A DNA stretch of 64,000 bases from Janthinobacterium sp. TB1-E2 (GTDB lineage Bacteria > Pseudomonadota > Gammaproteobacteria > Burkholderiales > Burkholderiaceae_D). Location: NCBI RefSeq assembly GCF_036885605.1, contig NZ_CP142523.1, positions 2,604,001 through 2,668,000 of the forward strand, read 5' to 3'. The position numbers and the translations under genes are program-made. Every line of letters starts with the position of its first letter. Position 1 is the first letter of the stretch. The notes under the pieces were generated by a model. It made no database searches. It saw nothing but the letters and a program-made list of their open reading frames with translations, and was not told the DNA's origin. Below, piece after piece: positions 44,656-53,291 of this stretch.

Positions 44656-45807
44656 ATGGACATCAAGACCCTGGTACTGGCCCTGGCGCTCGGCAACCTG
44701 AGCCTGTGCGCCGCCCTGTTCTTCTTCGAGTACGAGCGCAAGAAGTCGCTCAGCATGTCCACCTGGGCGGTGGCCAAGCAATGCCAGGCCATTGCCTGGT
44801 GTCTGCTGTATTTCCGCGGCGTGCTGCCCGATTTCCTCTCCATCCTGCTCGGCAACAGCCTGCTGTTTGCCGGCATGGCGCTCGATGCGGGCGCGTTGTG
44901 GCAGGCGGCCGGGCGCAACGGCTGGCGCCGCACCGTGCTGCCGGCGCTGGGCCTGTCGGTGGGACTGTTTGCCGCCTGCTACCTGTTCGACGTGGCGCCG
45001 CTGCTGCGCAGCGCCGGCGGTTCGCTGATCGTGGCCGGTTTCTTCCTCTCCGGCGTGGCGGCCCTGTGCCTGAAGTGGCGCGAGGCGAGCATGCTGCGCC
45101 GCTTCCTCGTCGTCAGCATGGGCCTGCTGTCCTTGCTGATCGCCGCGCGCGGCGTGCTGGCCGCCGCCGTCCCCGGTTTTGACGCGGAGCTGATGCAGCT
45201 GGCCGGCTTCGGCGCCCTGTACCTGATGATGCTGACGAACGCCTTCGGCTATCTGCTGCTGTCGCGTGAAAAACTGGGCGGCGAGCTGGCGCGGCTGGAA
45301 GTGCTCGACGCGGCCACGGGCGTGCCGAACCGGCGCGGCTTTTACCAGGCGCTGGCGCCATGGATGGCGCTGGCGCGCCGGCCCGGTTTGCCGACGGCGC
45401 TGGTGGTGCTCAATATCGACCACTTCAAACGAGTCAACGACAGCTATGGCCATCCCGTCGGCGATGCTGTGCTGAAAACCATCGTCGACACCTGCCGCCA
45501 GCAGTTGCGCGACAGCGACCTGATGGGCCGCCTTGGCGGCGCCGAATTCGCCATCCAGCTGCCGCGCACGACCCTGGTCGATGCGCTGATGGTGGCCGAG
45601 CGGATCCGCGCCGCTGTCGAAGCGCTGCCCGTCAAGACGGAGCGCGCCGTGCTGCAGCTGACGGCCAGCCTGGGGGTGACCACCATCCGCGCCGAAGACA
45701 GCACCGTCAGCCTGTTCAAGCGGGCCGACGAGGCGCTACAATCGGCCAAGCAGGCGGGCCGCAACCGCGTCGTCGAGGCGCAAGCTGCCAGCACTCTCGA
45801 TATTTAA
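44656..45807 (+). CDS. Membrane GGDEF-family protein with degenerate GGAEF active site
   Basis: The 383-residue protein has about six membrane helices in the first 210 residues and a GGDEF domain from about 215. The motif reads GGAEF (294-298), so the metal-binding and catalytic Asp/Glu is replaced by Ala. VLNIDHFKRVNDSYGH is conserved, and the inhibitory site RDSD (285-288) is kept. Loss of the acid usually abolishes cyclase activity, so this protein may act as a c-di-GMP receptor or GTP-binding partner. It is likely co-transcribed with the small upstream gene. Confidence 0.85.
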   Translation: MDIKTLVLALALGNLSLCAALFFFEYERKKSLSMSTWAVAKQCQAIAWCLLYFRGVLPDFLSILLGNSLLFAGMALDAGALWQAAGRNGWRRTVLPALGLSVGLFAACYLFDVAPLLRSAGGSLIVAGFFLSGVAALCLKWREASMLRRFLVVSMGLLSLLIAARGVLAAAVPGFDAELMQLAGFGALYLMMLTNAFGYLLLSREKLGGELARLEVLDAATGVPNRRGFYQALAPWMALARRPGLPTALVVLNIDHFKRVNDSYGHPVGDAVLKTIVDTCRQQLRDSDLMGRLGGAEFAIQLPRTTLVDALMVAERIRAAVEALPVKTERAVLQLTASLGVTTIRAEDSTVSLFKRADEALQSAKQAGRNRVVEAQAASTLDI

Positions 45808-45813
45808 ATCGGA

Positions 45814-46158
45814 TTACTTCTTGTGCGAGCCCAGCCAGCTCGGTTCCTTGCCGCATTCCTTGGGCAGGAACAGGGCGTCGAGGCCCGGATCGCAGCGCCG
45901 GTCAGGCGCCTTCATCGGCTCGACGGTCAGCCATTCGCTCTTGGGCAGTATCTTTTCTCCGCGTGGCGCCACGGGCGGCGCGGGCGGCAGGCTGTCTTGC
46001 CAGCGTGACTCTGACGCTGTTGCCGGCGCGGCCGCAGTGGCCCAGTCCGCGTCAACTTGCGCGGCGTCCGCTGGTGGCGTGTCCGCGTGCGCGGCGGCGC
46101 ACAGCAAGCTGCCCGCGAAGAAGAACGTGCGCATGGCTGTGCTGTTTATGGAAATCAT
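45814..46158 (-). CDS. Hypothetical secreted protein, 114 aa
   Basis: An N-terminal signal peptide (about 9-25, AGSLLCAAAHADTPP) leads to a Pro/Ala-rich stretch and a small conserved-looking end with two cysteines (DRRCDPGLD and KECGKEP) that could pair. Family not recognised. The gene is convergent with the GGAEF gene, seven bases apart. An alternative start is MRTFFF eight residues in. Confidence 0.6.
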   Translation of the reverse strand: MISINSTAMRTFFFAGSLLCAAAHADTPPADAAQVDADWATAAAPATASESRWQDSLPPAPPVAPRGEKILPKSEWLTVEPMKAPDRRCDPGLDALFLPKECGKEPSWLGSHKK

Positions 46159-46462
46159 GGTTGGTCCTTGGTCGGTGCCGCGAAGGCGGATCCTGCATTA
46201 TGACGGCGGCCGGAAGCAAAAAGACAAGGAAATTGCAACGGCATGTTACCAAAGGGACTATAGTTGCTGGTAGCAAGCACGTGCGCCGCGGCAAGGTGAT
46301 TGAACGGTGAACCAGGCGTGGAGCGCCTTCACCGGAACATGTGCATTCCCTAACTTTCATTTAAGCTAGGCAAGTTATGCTGTGGCATGCACGCCAGGCT
46401 GCCCTTGTTGTCCTTTGCTGTCCGCACCGCAGTTCCCCTTTTTTACTCTTGCCAGGCCCATA
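46159..46462. other. Intergenic region upstream of chaA with an inverted repeat
   Basis: This 304-base gap separates the small secreted protein gene from chaA. I see no gene in it. At 46305-46334 arms CGGTGAA/TTCACCG enclose a smaller GGCG/CGCC stem, a candidate operator or RNA hairpin without a T-run. The right half is AT-richer and should hold the chaA promoter. Confidence 0.4.
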
Positions 46463-47545
46463 ATGAAAATGCTTAAATCCCTGCCTGTATGGCCGCTTGC
46501 CGCCCCGATTGCCGGCTGGCTGTTTCTGTTCGGTTCCACCTTCAATGTCGGCGGCGCCTACCAGATCCTGCTGGTCGCTGGCCTGATCGGCAGCGTGCTG
46601 GCCGCCGTGTACCACGCGGAAGTGGTGGCGCACCGCATCGGCGAACCGTACGGCACCCTGGTGCTGGCGCTGGCCGTGACCTTGATCGAGGTGGCGCTGA
46701 TCGTCTCGCTGATGCTGGCCGGCGGACCGGAAACGACGGGCCTGGCGCGCGACACCGTGTTTGCCGCCATCATGATCATCCTGAACGGCATCGTCGGCAT
46801 CTGCCTGCTGCTGGGCGCCGGGCGCCACCGTGAGCAGACCTTCGGCCTGCTGGGCGTGAGCGCTTCGCTGGCCACCCTGGCGGCCATCGCCGTTCTGACC
46901 CTGGTGCTGCCGAACTACACGTCGAGCGCCGCCGGCCCCTTCTACAATTCCAGCCAACTGATCTTCATCGCCGTTATTTCCCTCGTCCTGTATGGCACCT
47001 TCGTGCTGGTGCAGACCGTGCGCCACCGCGATTACTTCCTGCCCAAGGAAGCCGTCGGTGATGAAGAGGTGCATGCGGCGCCGCCCACGCCAACAGTCGC
47101 CTGGGTCAGCGCCGGTGCGCTGCTCGTGTGCCTGGGCGCCGTGGTGCTGCTGGCCAAGTCGCTGGCGCCCGCGCTGGAGACGGCGATTGCCGCCATGGGC
47201 GCGCCGAAAACCCTGGTCGGCATCGTCATCGCCGCCATCGTTCTGCTGCCAGAAGGCCTGGCGGCCGTGCGCGCCGCGCGTGCCAACCGCCTGCAAACGA
47301 GTCTGAACCTGGCGCTCGGCTCCGCGCTGGCCAGTATCGGCCTGACGATACCGGCCGTTGTCGTGGTGTCGCTGGCCACGGGCCTGACGATTACCCTGGG
47401 GCTCGATATCAAGTCGACGGTGCTGCTGCTGCTGTCGCTGATGGTGGCCACCCTGTCGCTGGGCACGGGCCGCACCACGGTCATGCAGGGCACGGTGCAC
47501 CTGGTGATTTTCGCCGTATATTTATTTACCACCATCGTGCCGTAA
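46463..47545 (+). CDS. chaA: Ca2+(Na+)/H+ antiporter, ChaA-like
   Basis: The 360-residue protein has about 11 membrane helices in two homologous halves. It shows the cation-exchanger alpha motifs LALAVTLIEVALIVSL and VGIVIAAIVLLPEG; the glutamates in these are the ion site. It exports Ca2+ or Na+ for H+. The ATG at 46463 is preferred over an open frame starting at 46382, which lacks a signal-like N-terminus. Confidence 0.9.
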   Translation: MKMLKSLPVWPLAAPIAGWLFLFGSTFNVGGAYQILLVAGLIGSVLAAVYHAEVVAHRIGEPYGTLVLALAVTLIEVALIVSLMLAGGPETTGLARDTVFAAIMIILNGIVGICLLLGAGRHREQTFGLLGVSASLATLAAIAVLTLVLPNYTSSAAGPFYNSSQLIFIAVISLVLYGTFVLVQTVRHRDYFLPKEAVGDEEVHAAPPTPTVAWVSAGALLVCLGAVVLLAKSLAPALETAIAAMGAPKTLVGIVIAAIVLLPEGLAAVRAARANRLQTSLNLALGSALASIGLTIPAVVVVSLATGLTITLGLDIKSTVLLLLSLMVATLSLGTGRTTVMQGTVHLVIFAVYLFTTIVP

Positions 47546-47565
47546 GCTGCCGCACGGCTGCCGTT

Positions 47566-47594
47566 TTGTCACAATCCTGTCACGCCGCTGTCAT
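47566..47594 (+). promoter_or_regulatory. Candidate PhoB box (three 11-bp repeats) upstream of ppx
   Basis: TTGTCA, CTGTCA and CTGTCA begin at 47566, 47577 and 47588, exactly 11 bases apart, matching the PhoB consensus of CTGTCA half-sites with 5-base spacers. TAGTGT, a possible -10, begins 10 bases after the last repeat. This fits phosphate-starvation control of the exopolyphosphatase gene that follows. Confidence 0.7.
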
Positions 47595-47661
47595 ACGATG
47601 GGGGTAGTGTGGTAGGATTTTTAAATTGTTTAAATGATTTATATAGTTTAGCAACTGAGTT

Positions 47662-47682
47662 TGCCAACTTTTTCAGTTGGCA
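47662..47682 (+). promoter_or_regulatory. Hairpin in the ppx leader
   Basis: Arms TGCCAACT and AGTTGGCA enclose TTTTC just upstream of the two candidate ATGs (47688 and 47709). It may affect ribosome access to the first ATG or mark RNA processing. Function not shown. Confidence 0.35.
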
Positions 47683-47708
47683 CAGCAATGACAAGACAAG
47701 AGGCCAGT

Positions 47709-49166
47709 ATGTATGCAGCGGTGGACCTGGGGTCCAACAGTTTTCGTTTACACGTCGGCAAGCATGATGGCGACACGATCCGCGTGGTCAAGAGCGTGCG
47801 CGATCCGATACGCCTGGCCGCCGGCCTGGATGCCAATGGCGACCTGACCGAGGCGGCCATGCAGGGCGCGCTGGCCTGCCTGCAGCGCTTTCGCGCCATC
47901 CTCGCGGGCTTCGAGCTCGATGCCGTGCGCGTGGTGGCCACGTCGGCCATGCGCGTGGCGCGCAACGGCGCCGTCTTCCTGCCGCTGGCCGAGCAAGCCA
48001 TCGGCTACCCGATCGAAATCATCTCGGGCGAGGAAGAGGGGCGCTTGATCTACATGGGCGTGGCCAATGCGCTGGCCATACCCGGCGAACGCCGGCTGGT
48101 GATGGATATCGGCGGCGGCTCGACGGAACTGATACTGGGGCGCGGCAACGATATCGAGCGGGTCGAGTCGTTCAGCCTGGGCACCGTCAAGCAAAGCCTG
48201 TCGTTCTTCATCGGCGGGCGCATCGACGCGCCGTCGTTCGAGGCGGCCATCCTGTCGGCGCGCAGCCATTTCGAGGATGCGGCGCCGCCATACCATCCGC
48301 AGCACTGGAAGACGGCCTATGGTTCTTCCGGCACCATCCGCACGATCGCCGACATCATCGCCCGCAACAAGCTCGGTGACGGCTTGCTCACGAGCGCCAG
48401 CCTCGACGCGCTGGCGCGCCGCTTCATCGAACTCGGTCACACGAGCCGCATCGACATGCCCGGCTTGCGGCCCGACCGCGCCAGCACCATCGTCGGCGGC
48501 CTGGCGATCTTGATCGGCCTGTTCCGTGAACTGGCCATTCCCGCCATGACGCCGATCGAGGCGGGCTTGCGCATGGGCGTGATGTGGGATCTGTACCTGC
48601 GTTCGACCAAGCGCGACCGCCGCGAACAGTCGGTGCAGGGCTGCATGGAGAAATTCCATATCGACCAGCAGCGCGCCGGCCGGGTGGCCGAGCAGGCGCT
48701 GGCCATGTACGCGCAGCTCAAGCCCACGTCCGACGCCCTCGTGAAATGCCTGCGCTGGAGCAGCCTGCTGCACGAGGTGGGCCTGGCCGTGTCGCAGACG
48801 GGCTACCACAAGCATGCCTCCTACATCGTGGAAAACGCGGACTTGCCCGGTTTTACCACGCGCGAACAGAAGACCATGAGCCGGCTGATCCTGGCGCAGA
48901 AGGGCAACTTGCGCAAGATCGGCGAAGTGCTGTCCGACCCCGATTTCGCCAAGGCCGTGCTGGCGCTGCGCCTGTCGATTTTGCTCATGCATGCGCGCAT
49001 TGAAGCCGATTTCAGCGAACTGCGCCTGCGCATGAAGAACCGCATCGAGCTCGATATCAAGCGCGGCTGGGTGGCGCACCATCCGACCGTGTCGTTCTGG
49101 ATCGAGAAGGAGCAGGAATTCTGGGACGAGGTGGGAGTCGATTTCACCATCCGCGCCAGCGCGTAG
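47709..49166 (+). CDS. ppx: Exopolyphosphatase (Ppx/GppA family)
   Basis: The 485-residue protein has the ASKHA phosphatase fold: YAAVDLGSNSFRLHVGK, SGEEEGRLIYMGV, VMDIGGGSTELIL and the C-terminal helical domain with HEVGLAVS. It hydrolyses terminal phosphate from polyphosphate and/or pppGpp. The ATG at 47709 follows AGAGG; an ATG at 47688 would add seven residues. Three PhoB-type repeats upstream suggest induction when phosphate is low. The usual partner ppk is not in the window. Confidence 0.9.
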   Translation: MYAAVDLGSNSFRLHVGKHDGDTIRVVKSVRDPIRLAAGLDANGDLTEAAMQGALACLQRFRAILAGFELDAVRVVATSAMRVARNGAVFLPLAEQAIGYPIEIISGEEEGRLIYMGVANALAIPGERRLVMDIGGGSTELILGRGNDIERVESFSLGTVKQSLSFFIGGRIDAPSFEAAILSARSHFEDAAPPYHPQHWKTAYGSSGTIRTIADIIARNKLGDGLLTSASLDALARRFIELGHTSRIDMPGLRPDRASTIVGGLAILIGLFRELAIPAMTPIEAGLRMGVMWDLYLRSTKRDRREQSVQGCMEKFHIDQQRAGRVAEQALAMYAQLKPTSDALVKCLRWSSLLHEVGLAVSQTGYHKHASYIVENADLPGFTTREQKTMSRLILAQKGNLRKIGEVLSDPDFAKAVLALRLSILLMHARIEADFSELRLRMKNRIELDIKRGWVAHHPTVSFWIEKEQEFWDEVGVDFTIRASA

Positions 49167-49223
49167 TGGATCATTGGGTCATGCCATGCGCATGACTTGA
49201 TGTGCAGCAAGCAAGATTTTTAA

Positions 49224-49241
49224 AAACAGTATATATTGTTT
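49224..49241. promoter_or_regulatory. AT-rich near-palindrome before the histone-like gene
   Basis: AAACA and TGTTT flank TATATA, an 18-bp near-palindrome about 27 bases before the next gene, in an AT-rich patch unlike the surrounding GC-rich DNA. It may be an operator or part of the promoter. Confidence 0.35.
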
Positions 49242-49267
49242 ATATTATTTACTAGATTGGAAAATCC

Positions 49268-49951
49268 ATGACCAAAACCGTCCCAGCGAAAAAGCCCGAC
49301 AGCGCGCCCGTATCGATGTTCCCTACCAGCGCCTCGATCAATGCGGCAGCGGCCAAGGCCGCACCTGCCGCCAAGCCTGCAGTGAAGCCTGCAGCCAAGC
49401 CCGCAGCCAAGCCGGTGGCAAAAGCCGCCGTCAAGCCAGTGGCCGCCAAACCGGCCGCAGCGAAGCCGGCAGCAGCGAAGCCAGTAGCAGCGAAGCCTGC
49501 CGCTGCCAAGGCGCCAGCCGCCAAGCCGGCGGCCAAGGCCGTCGTCGCCAAACCAGCCGCCAAGGCGGCAGTGAAAGCCGTTGCCAAGCCAGCGGCCAAA
49601 GTCGCTGCCAAGCCCGCCGCCAAGCCGGCAGCGAAAGCCGCCGTCAAAGCGGTAGCCAAACCAGCCGCCAAGCCTGCGCCAGCGAAAAAAGCGCCGGCCG
49701 CCAAGGTCGCCGCCGTCAAGGAAAAAGCCCGCAAGCCGAAACTCGTGCGCGACAGCTTCACCATGCCGGAAGCGGAATACGAAGTCCTGGGCCAGGTGAA
49801 GAAAGCCTGCCTGAAGGCCGGTTTCGAGATCAAGAAAAGCGAATTGCTGCGCATCGGCGTGGCGCTGATCAGCCAGATCGACCTGGCCACCCTGCAAAAC
49901 GTGCTGGCCGGCTTGCCGCAGCTGAAAACGGGCCGTCCGAAGAAGGATTGA
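49268..49951 (+). CDS. Histone H1-like Ala/Lys/Pro repeat protein with a conserved C-terminal domain
   Basis: The protein has 227 residues. From about 27 to 150 it is built of AAKPA/AVKPVA repeats, highly basic and resembling eukaryotic H1 tails and bacterial H1-like proteins. The last 70 residues are different and ordered (KLVRDSFTMPEAEYEVLGQV followed by KKACLKAGFEIKKSELLRIG), possibly a helix-rich DNA- or protein-binding module. It probably compacts DNA or binds nucleic acid. The repeat DNA is low complexity and should vary in length between strains. Confidence 0.8.
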   Translation: MTKTVPAKKPDSAPVSMFPTSASINAAAAKAAPAAKPAVKPAAKPAAKPVAKAAVKPVAAKPAAAKPAAAKPVAAKPAAAKAPAAKPAAKAVVAKPAAKAAVKAVAKPAAKVAAKPAAKPAAKAAVKAVAKPAAKPAPAKKAPAAKVAAVKEKARKPKLVRDSFTMPEAEYEVLGQVKKACLKAGFEIKKSELLRIGVALISQIDLATLQNVLAGLPQLKTGRPKKD

Positions 49952-50028
49952 TGGCGCGGGCAGGGGCCGCCCCCTGCCTGGCCGTTCTGGTTTACCATGG
50001 GGCCTGTGAAAGTTCCCCCATGGTTGCC

Positions 50029-50847
50029 ATGTCAGAAGATACAGAGATCGAACGCGCCGGCTTCGTCGAGCGCGCCATCGTCCGCCACCAGGCGGGCGCT
50101 GCTACCCCCGCCATCGACCACGTCGCCGAGGAAATCCCCGTCGCGCTGGTCTTCAATGGCATTTCCCACGTCGTCATGATGGCCACCCCGCGCGACCTGG
50201 AAGCGTTTGCCTACGGCTTCGCGCTGACGGAAGGCGTGGTCGCTTCCGCCGATGCCATCTTCGATTGCGAAGTGTTCCTGCGTCCCGATTCCGCCGAAGT
50301 GGCCTTGCGCATCGCCCAGGAGGATTTCGTGCGCCTGAAGGACCGGCGCCGCCAGCTGACGGGCCGCACGGGCTGCGGCGTGTGCGGCATCGACAGCATC
50401 GACATGCTCGACTTGCAGCCGGCGCCGCTGCCGCCACCCCTGATCCGCGTCGACTTGCCGGCCGCGCTGGCGCGTGCCTCCGCCGGCTTGCGCGAGCACC
50501 AGACGCTGATGCGGGAAACGGGCGGCGTGCACGCGGCCGCGTGGTGCACGCCCGATGGCGATATCGTGCACGTGTTCGAGGATGTCGGCCGCCACAACGG
50601 CCTCGATAAACTGATCGGCCATCTGGCGCTGCACGGTATCGACATGCGGCGCGGCTTCGTCTTCCTGTCCAGCCGCGGCAGCTACGAGCTGGCGCGCAAG
50701 GCGGCGCGCATGCGGATTCCGCTGCTGGCGACGATTTCCGCCCCCAGTTCGCTGGCCATTTCCATCGCCACGCAGGCCGGCATGAAGCTGGCGGGATTCT
50801 GCCGCCAGGATGCCTACGTCGACTACACGCCCGGCATTACCTTGTAA
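50029..50847 (+). CDS. fdhD: Formate dehydrogenase accessory sulfurtransferase FdhD
   Basis: The 272-residue protein has the FdhD CxxC motif in TGRTGCGVCGID (C116, C119), with GYALTEG-type AYGFALTEGVV near the front and ETGGVHAAAWC, FEDVGRHNGLDKLIG and SSRGSYELARKAA downstream. FdhD moves sulfur from IscS to the molybdenum cofactor of formate dehydrogenases. Its end overlaps the oxidoreductase gene end by 25 bases on opposite strands, so the two are convergent but functionally matched. ATGs at 50020 and 50029 are both usable. Confidence 0.92.
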   Translation: MSEDTEIERAGFVERAIVRHQAGAATPAIDHVAEEIPVALVFNGISHVVMMATPRDLEAFAYGFALTEGVVASADAIFDCEVFLRPDSAEVALRIAQEDFVRLKDRRRQLTGRTGCGVCGIDSIDMLDLQPAPLPPPLIRVDLPAALARASAGLREHQTLMRETGGVHAAAWCTPDGDIVHVFEDVGRHNGLDKLIGHLALHGIDMRRGFVFLSSRGSYELARKAARMRIPLLATISAPSSLAISIATQAGMKLAGFCRQDAYVDYTPGITL

Positions 50848-53147
50848 CTTACGCTGCGCTCCAGCAGCACGGGCACGGACTTCGATGTGGGCGTGCCGGC
50901 GCCGTCGGCCGTGCTGGCCAGCGGCACCAGCGCGTTCGTCTCCGGGTAGTACGCGCCCAGGCAGCCGCGCGGGATGTCGTAGGCGACGAGCCGGAAGCCA
51001 TCGGCGCGGCGCGCCACGCCATCGTCCCAGGCGCCGGTCAAGTCCACCATGTCGCCATCGGCAAAGCCCAGCATGGCGATATCGTCCGCGTTGGCGAAGA
51101 CGACCTTGCGCGTGCCGTACACGCCGCGGTAGCGGTCATCCATGCCGTAGATGGTGGTGTTGTACTGGTCGTGCGAGCGTGTGCTCATCAAGACCATCAG
51201 GCGCTCGCCGTGGCGCGCGCGAGCGCGGTGCAACGGCGTATCGAGGTCCAGCGGGGCGACGAGGAAGCTGGCCTTGCCGCTGGCCGTCTTCCACACGCGT
51301 TCGCGCGACGCCACCGTCAAGTGAAAGCCACCCGGCTGCGCCACCCTGGCGTTGTAGTCGTAAAAATCGTCAAACACCTTTTCGATGTCGTCGCGGATGC
51401 GCGCATAGTCGGCCGCATAGGCGCGCCAGTCGACCAGGCTGCTCCCCACCGCTGCTTCGGCCATGCCGGCCACGATGGCCACTTCCGAGCGCAGCTGCGG
51501 CGAAGCGGGCGCATTGCGGCCGTACGAGATATGCACCATGCTCATCGAATCTTCCACCGTCACGCCCTGCGCCACGCCGCCTTGCAGGTCGATTTCCGTG
51601 CGCCCCAGGGTGGGCAGCAGCAGCGCTTCCTTGCCGATGACCAGATGGCTGCGATTGAGCTTGGTGGCCACCTGCACCGTCAGCGCGCACTGGCGCAGGG
51701 CGGCAAAGGTCAGCGGCGTATCGGGCGTGGCGGCCGCGAAATTGCCGCCCAGCGCAATGAACACTTTTACCTCGCCGCGCTGCATGGCTGCGATGGTGGC
51801 CACCACGTCGTGGCCATGCGCGCGCGGCGGCGCGAATCCATACACCTGGCCCAGGCGGTCGAGGAAGGCCGCCGTCGGCTTTTCCTCGATGCCCACCGTG
51901 CGGTCGCCCTGCACGTTCGAGTGGCCGCGCACGGGACATAGCCCGGCGCCCGGCTTGCCGATCTGCCCGCGCAGCATCATCAGGTTCGACAGCATGCGGA
52001 TGGCCGCCACGCTGTGCTTGTGCTGCGTCAGGCCCATGCCCCAGGTGGCGATGGCGCGCTGGCCTTTGATGAAGATGTCGGTCAATGCCTCGATCTGCGC
52101 ACGGTTCACGCCCGATTCTGCCACGAGCAGTTGCCAATTCTCTGCGCGCAGGTCGTCGCGGAAGGCGTCGAAACCGCTGCAGTGTTCAGCGATGAAAGCG
52201 TGGTCGATGACGGCGGGCGCGCTGGCCGCCTGCGCCGCATCGTCATGCTCGACGACGCGTTTGGCGACGGCCTTGATCAGGGCGAAGTCGCCGCCCAGGG
52301 TCGGTTGCACGAACAGGCCGGCCAGGCGCGTGCTGCCCAGGGTCGCCATTTCCAGCGCGCTTTGCGGGTCCATGAAGCGCTGCAAGCCCCGTTCGCGCAG
52401 GGGATTGATGGAGACGATGCTGCCGCCGCGGCGCGCGCAGTCGCGCAGTTCGCCCAGCATGCGCGGGTGGTTTGTGGCGGGATTCTGGCCGAAGATGAGG
52501 ATGGTGTCGGCCAGTTCGAAGTCGGCCAGGGTCACCGTGCCCTTGCCGATGCCCACGGTGGCCGGCAAGCCGCGGCTGGTCGCCTCGTGGCACATGTTGG
52601 AGCAGTCGGGGAAGTTATTCGTGCCGTACAGGCGCGCCATCAGCTGGTACAAAAACGCGGCTTCATTGCTGGCGCGGCCCGAGGTGTAGAACGCGGCCTG
52701 GTCCGGGTCGGGCAGGGCGCGCAGGTGGCGGCCCACGAGGGCAAAGGCGTCGTCCCAGGAAATCGGCACATAGCGGTCGCTGGCGGCGTCGTACACCATC
52801 GGTTCCGTCAGGCGGCCGTGCTGTTCGAGCGCGTAGTCCGATTGCTCCAGCAGCTGCGTGACGGTATGGCTGGCGAACAGCTCGGGGCCGGCGCGGCGGC
52901 TGGTCGCTTCGGCGGCGACGGCCTTGGCGCCGTTTTCGCAAAAGGCAAACGTGGAAGCGTGGTTGCGGTCGGGCCAGGCGCAGCCGGGGCAATCGAAGCC
53001 GTCCGGCTGGTTTTGCGCCAGCAGCGCCTTCAGGTTCTCGGGCGCGACCCGTTCCTGGCGCAGGCTGATGGCCACGTGTTTCAGGGCGTCCCAGCCGGCG
53101 GCCGGCTTGGTGTAGGGCGTGATGTGCGGTGCGTCCTGGTCTTTCAT
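50823..53147 (-). CDS. FdhF/YdeP family molybdopterin oxidoreductase
   Basis: The 774-residue protein has the molybdopterin bis-guanine-dinucleotide fold with FDCPGCAWPD near the start (C53, C56), YTSGRASNEAAFLYQ, NMCHEATSRGL with a candidate molybdenum cysteine, IWFG-type FGQNPATNHPRM and RRADGFR at the end. YdeP-like members are formate dehydrogenase relatives of uncertain substrate. The family lacks a Tat signal here, so it is cytosolic. The neighbouring fdhD should supply sulfurated cofactor. The ATG at 53147 has AAGAG upstream. Confidence 0.9.
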   Translation of the reverse strand: MKDQDAPHITPYTKPAAGWDALKHVAISLRQERVAPENLKALLAQNQPDGFDCPGCAWPDRNHASTFAFCENGAKAVAAEATSRRAGPELFASHTVTQLLEQSDYALEQHGRLTEPMVYDAASDRYVPISWDDAFALVGRHLRALPDPDQAAFYTSGRASNEAAFLYQLMARLYGTNNFPDCSNMCHEATSRGLPATVGIGKGTVTLADFELADTILIFGQNPATNHPRMLGELRDCARRGGSIVSINPLRERGLQRFMDPQSALEMATLGSTRLAGLFVQPTLGGDFALIKAVAKRVVEHDDAAQAASAPAVIDHAFIAEHCSGFDAFRDDLRAENWQLLVAESGVNRAQIEALTDIFIKGQRAIATWGMGLTQHKHSVAAIRMLSNLMMLRGQIGKPGAGLCPVRGHSNVQGDRTVGIEEKPTAAFLDRLGQVYGFAPPRAHGHDVVATIAAMQRGEVKVFIALGGNFAAATPDTPLTFAALRQCALTVQVATKLNRSHLVIGKEALLLPTLGRTEIDLQGGVAQGVTVEDSMSMVHISYGRNAPASPQLRSEVAIVAGMAEAAVGSSLVDWRAYAADYARIRDDIEKVFDDFYDYNARVAQPGGFHLTVASRERVWKTASGKASFLVAPLDLDTPLHRARARHGERLMVLMSTRSHDQYNTTIYGMDDRYRGVYGTRKVVFANADDIAMLGFADGDMVDLTGAWDDGVARRADGFRLVAYDIPRGCLGAYYPETNALVPLASTADGAGTPTSKSVPVLLERSVSYKVMPGV

Positions 53148-53217
53148 GGGCTCTTTCGGCTGGGCGAGTGTGGTAATTATGCACGATCCCCGAATGACAT
53201 TGACTTGCGTCACGGAA

Positions 53218-53246
53218 ATGACATTCGGCTGTCATTTTCCTGACAT
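53218..53246 (+). promoter_or_regulatory. Candidate PhoB box (three 11-bp repeats) upstream of the OlsB-like gene
   Basis: ATGACA, CTGTCA and CTGACA begin at 53218, 53229 and 53240, 11 bases apart, the same geometry as the ppx site. TACGCT, a weak -10, begins 10 bases after the last repeat. Ornithine-lipid genes are PhoB-induced in several bacteria, which supports the call. The same stretch lies upstream of the minus-strand YdeP-like gene. Confidence 0.7.
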
Positions 53247-53291
53247 ATTAGGCAAGTACGCTGGAGTCGTCTTGATCACAGGGATGAAACC

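Noticed and set aside
49340-49700. Repetitive DNA as a possible CRISPR or tandem-repeat array
   Set aside because: Repeats are short, imperfect, codon-aligned and encode Ala/Lys/Pro tracts; there are no spacers.
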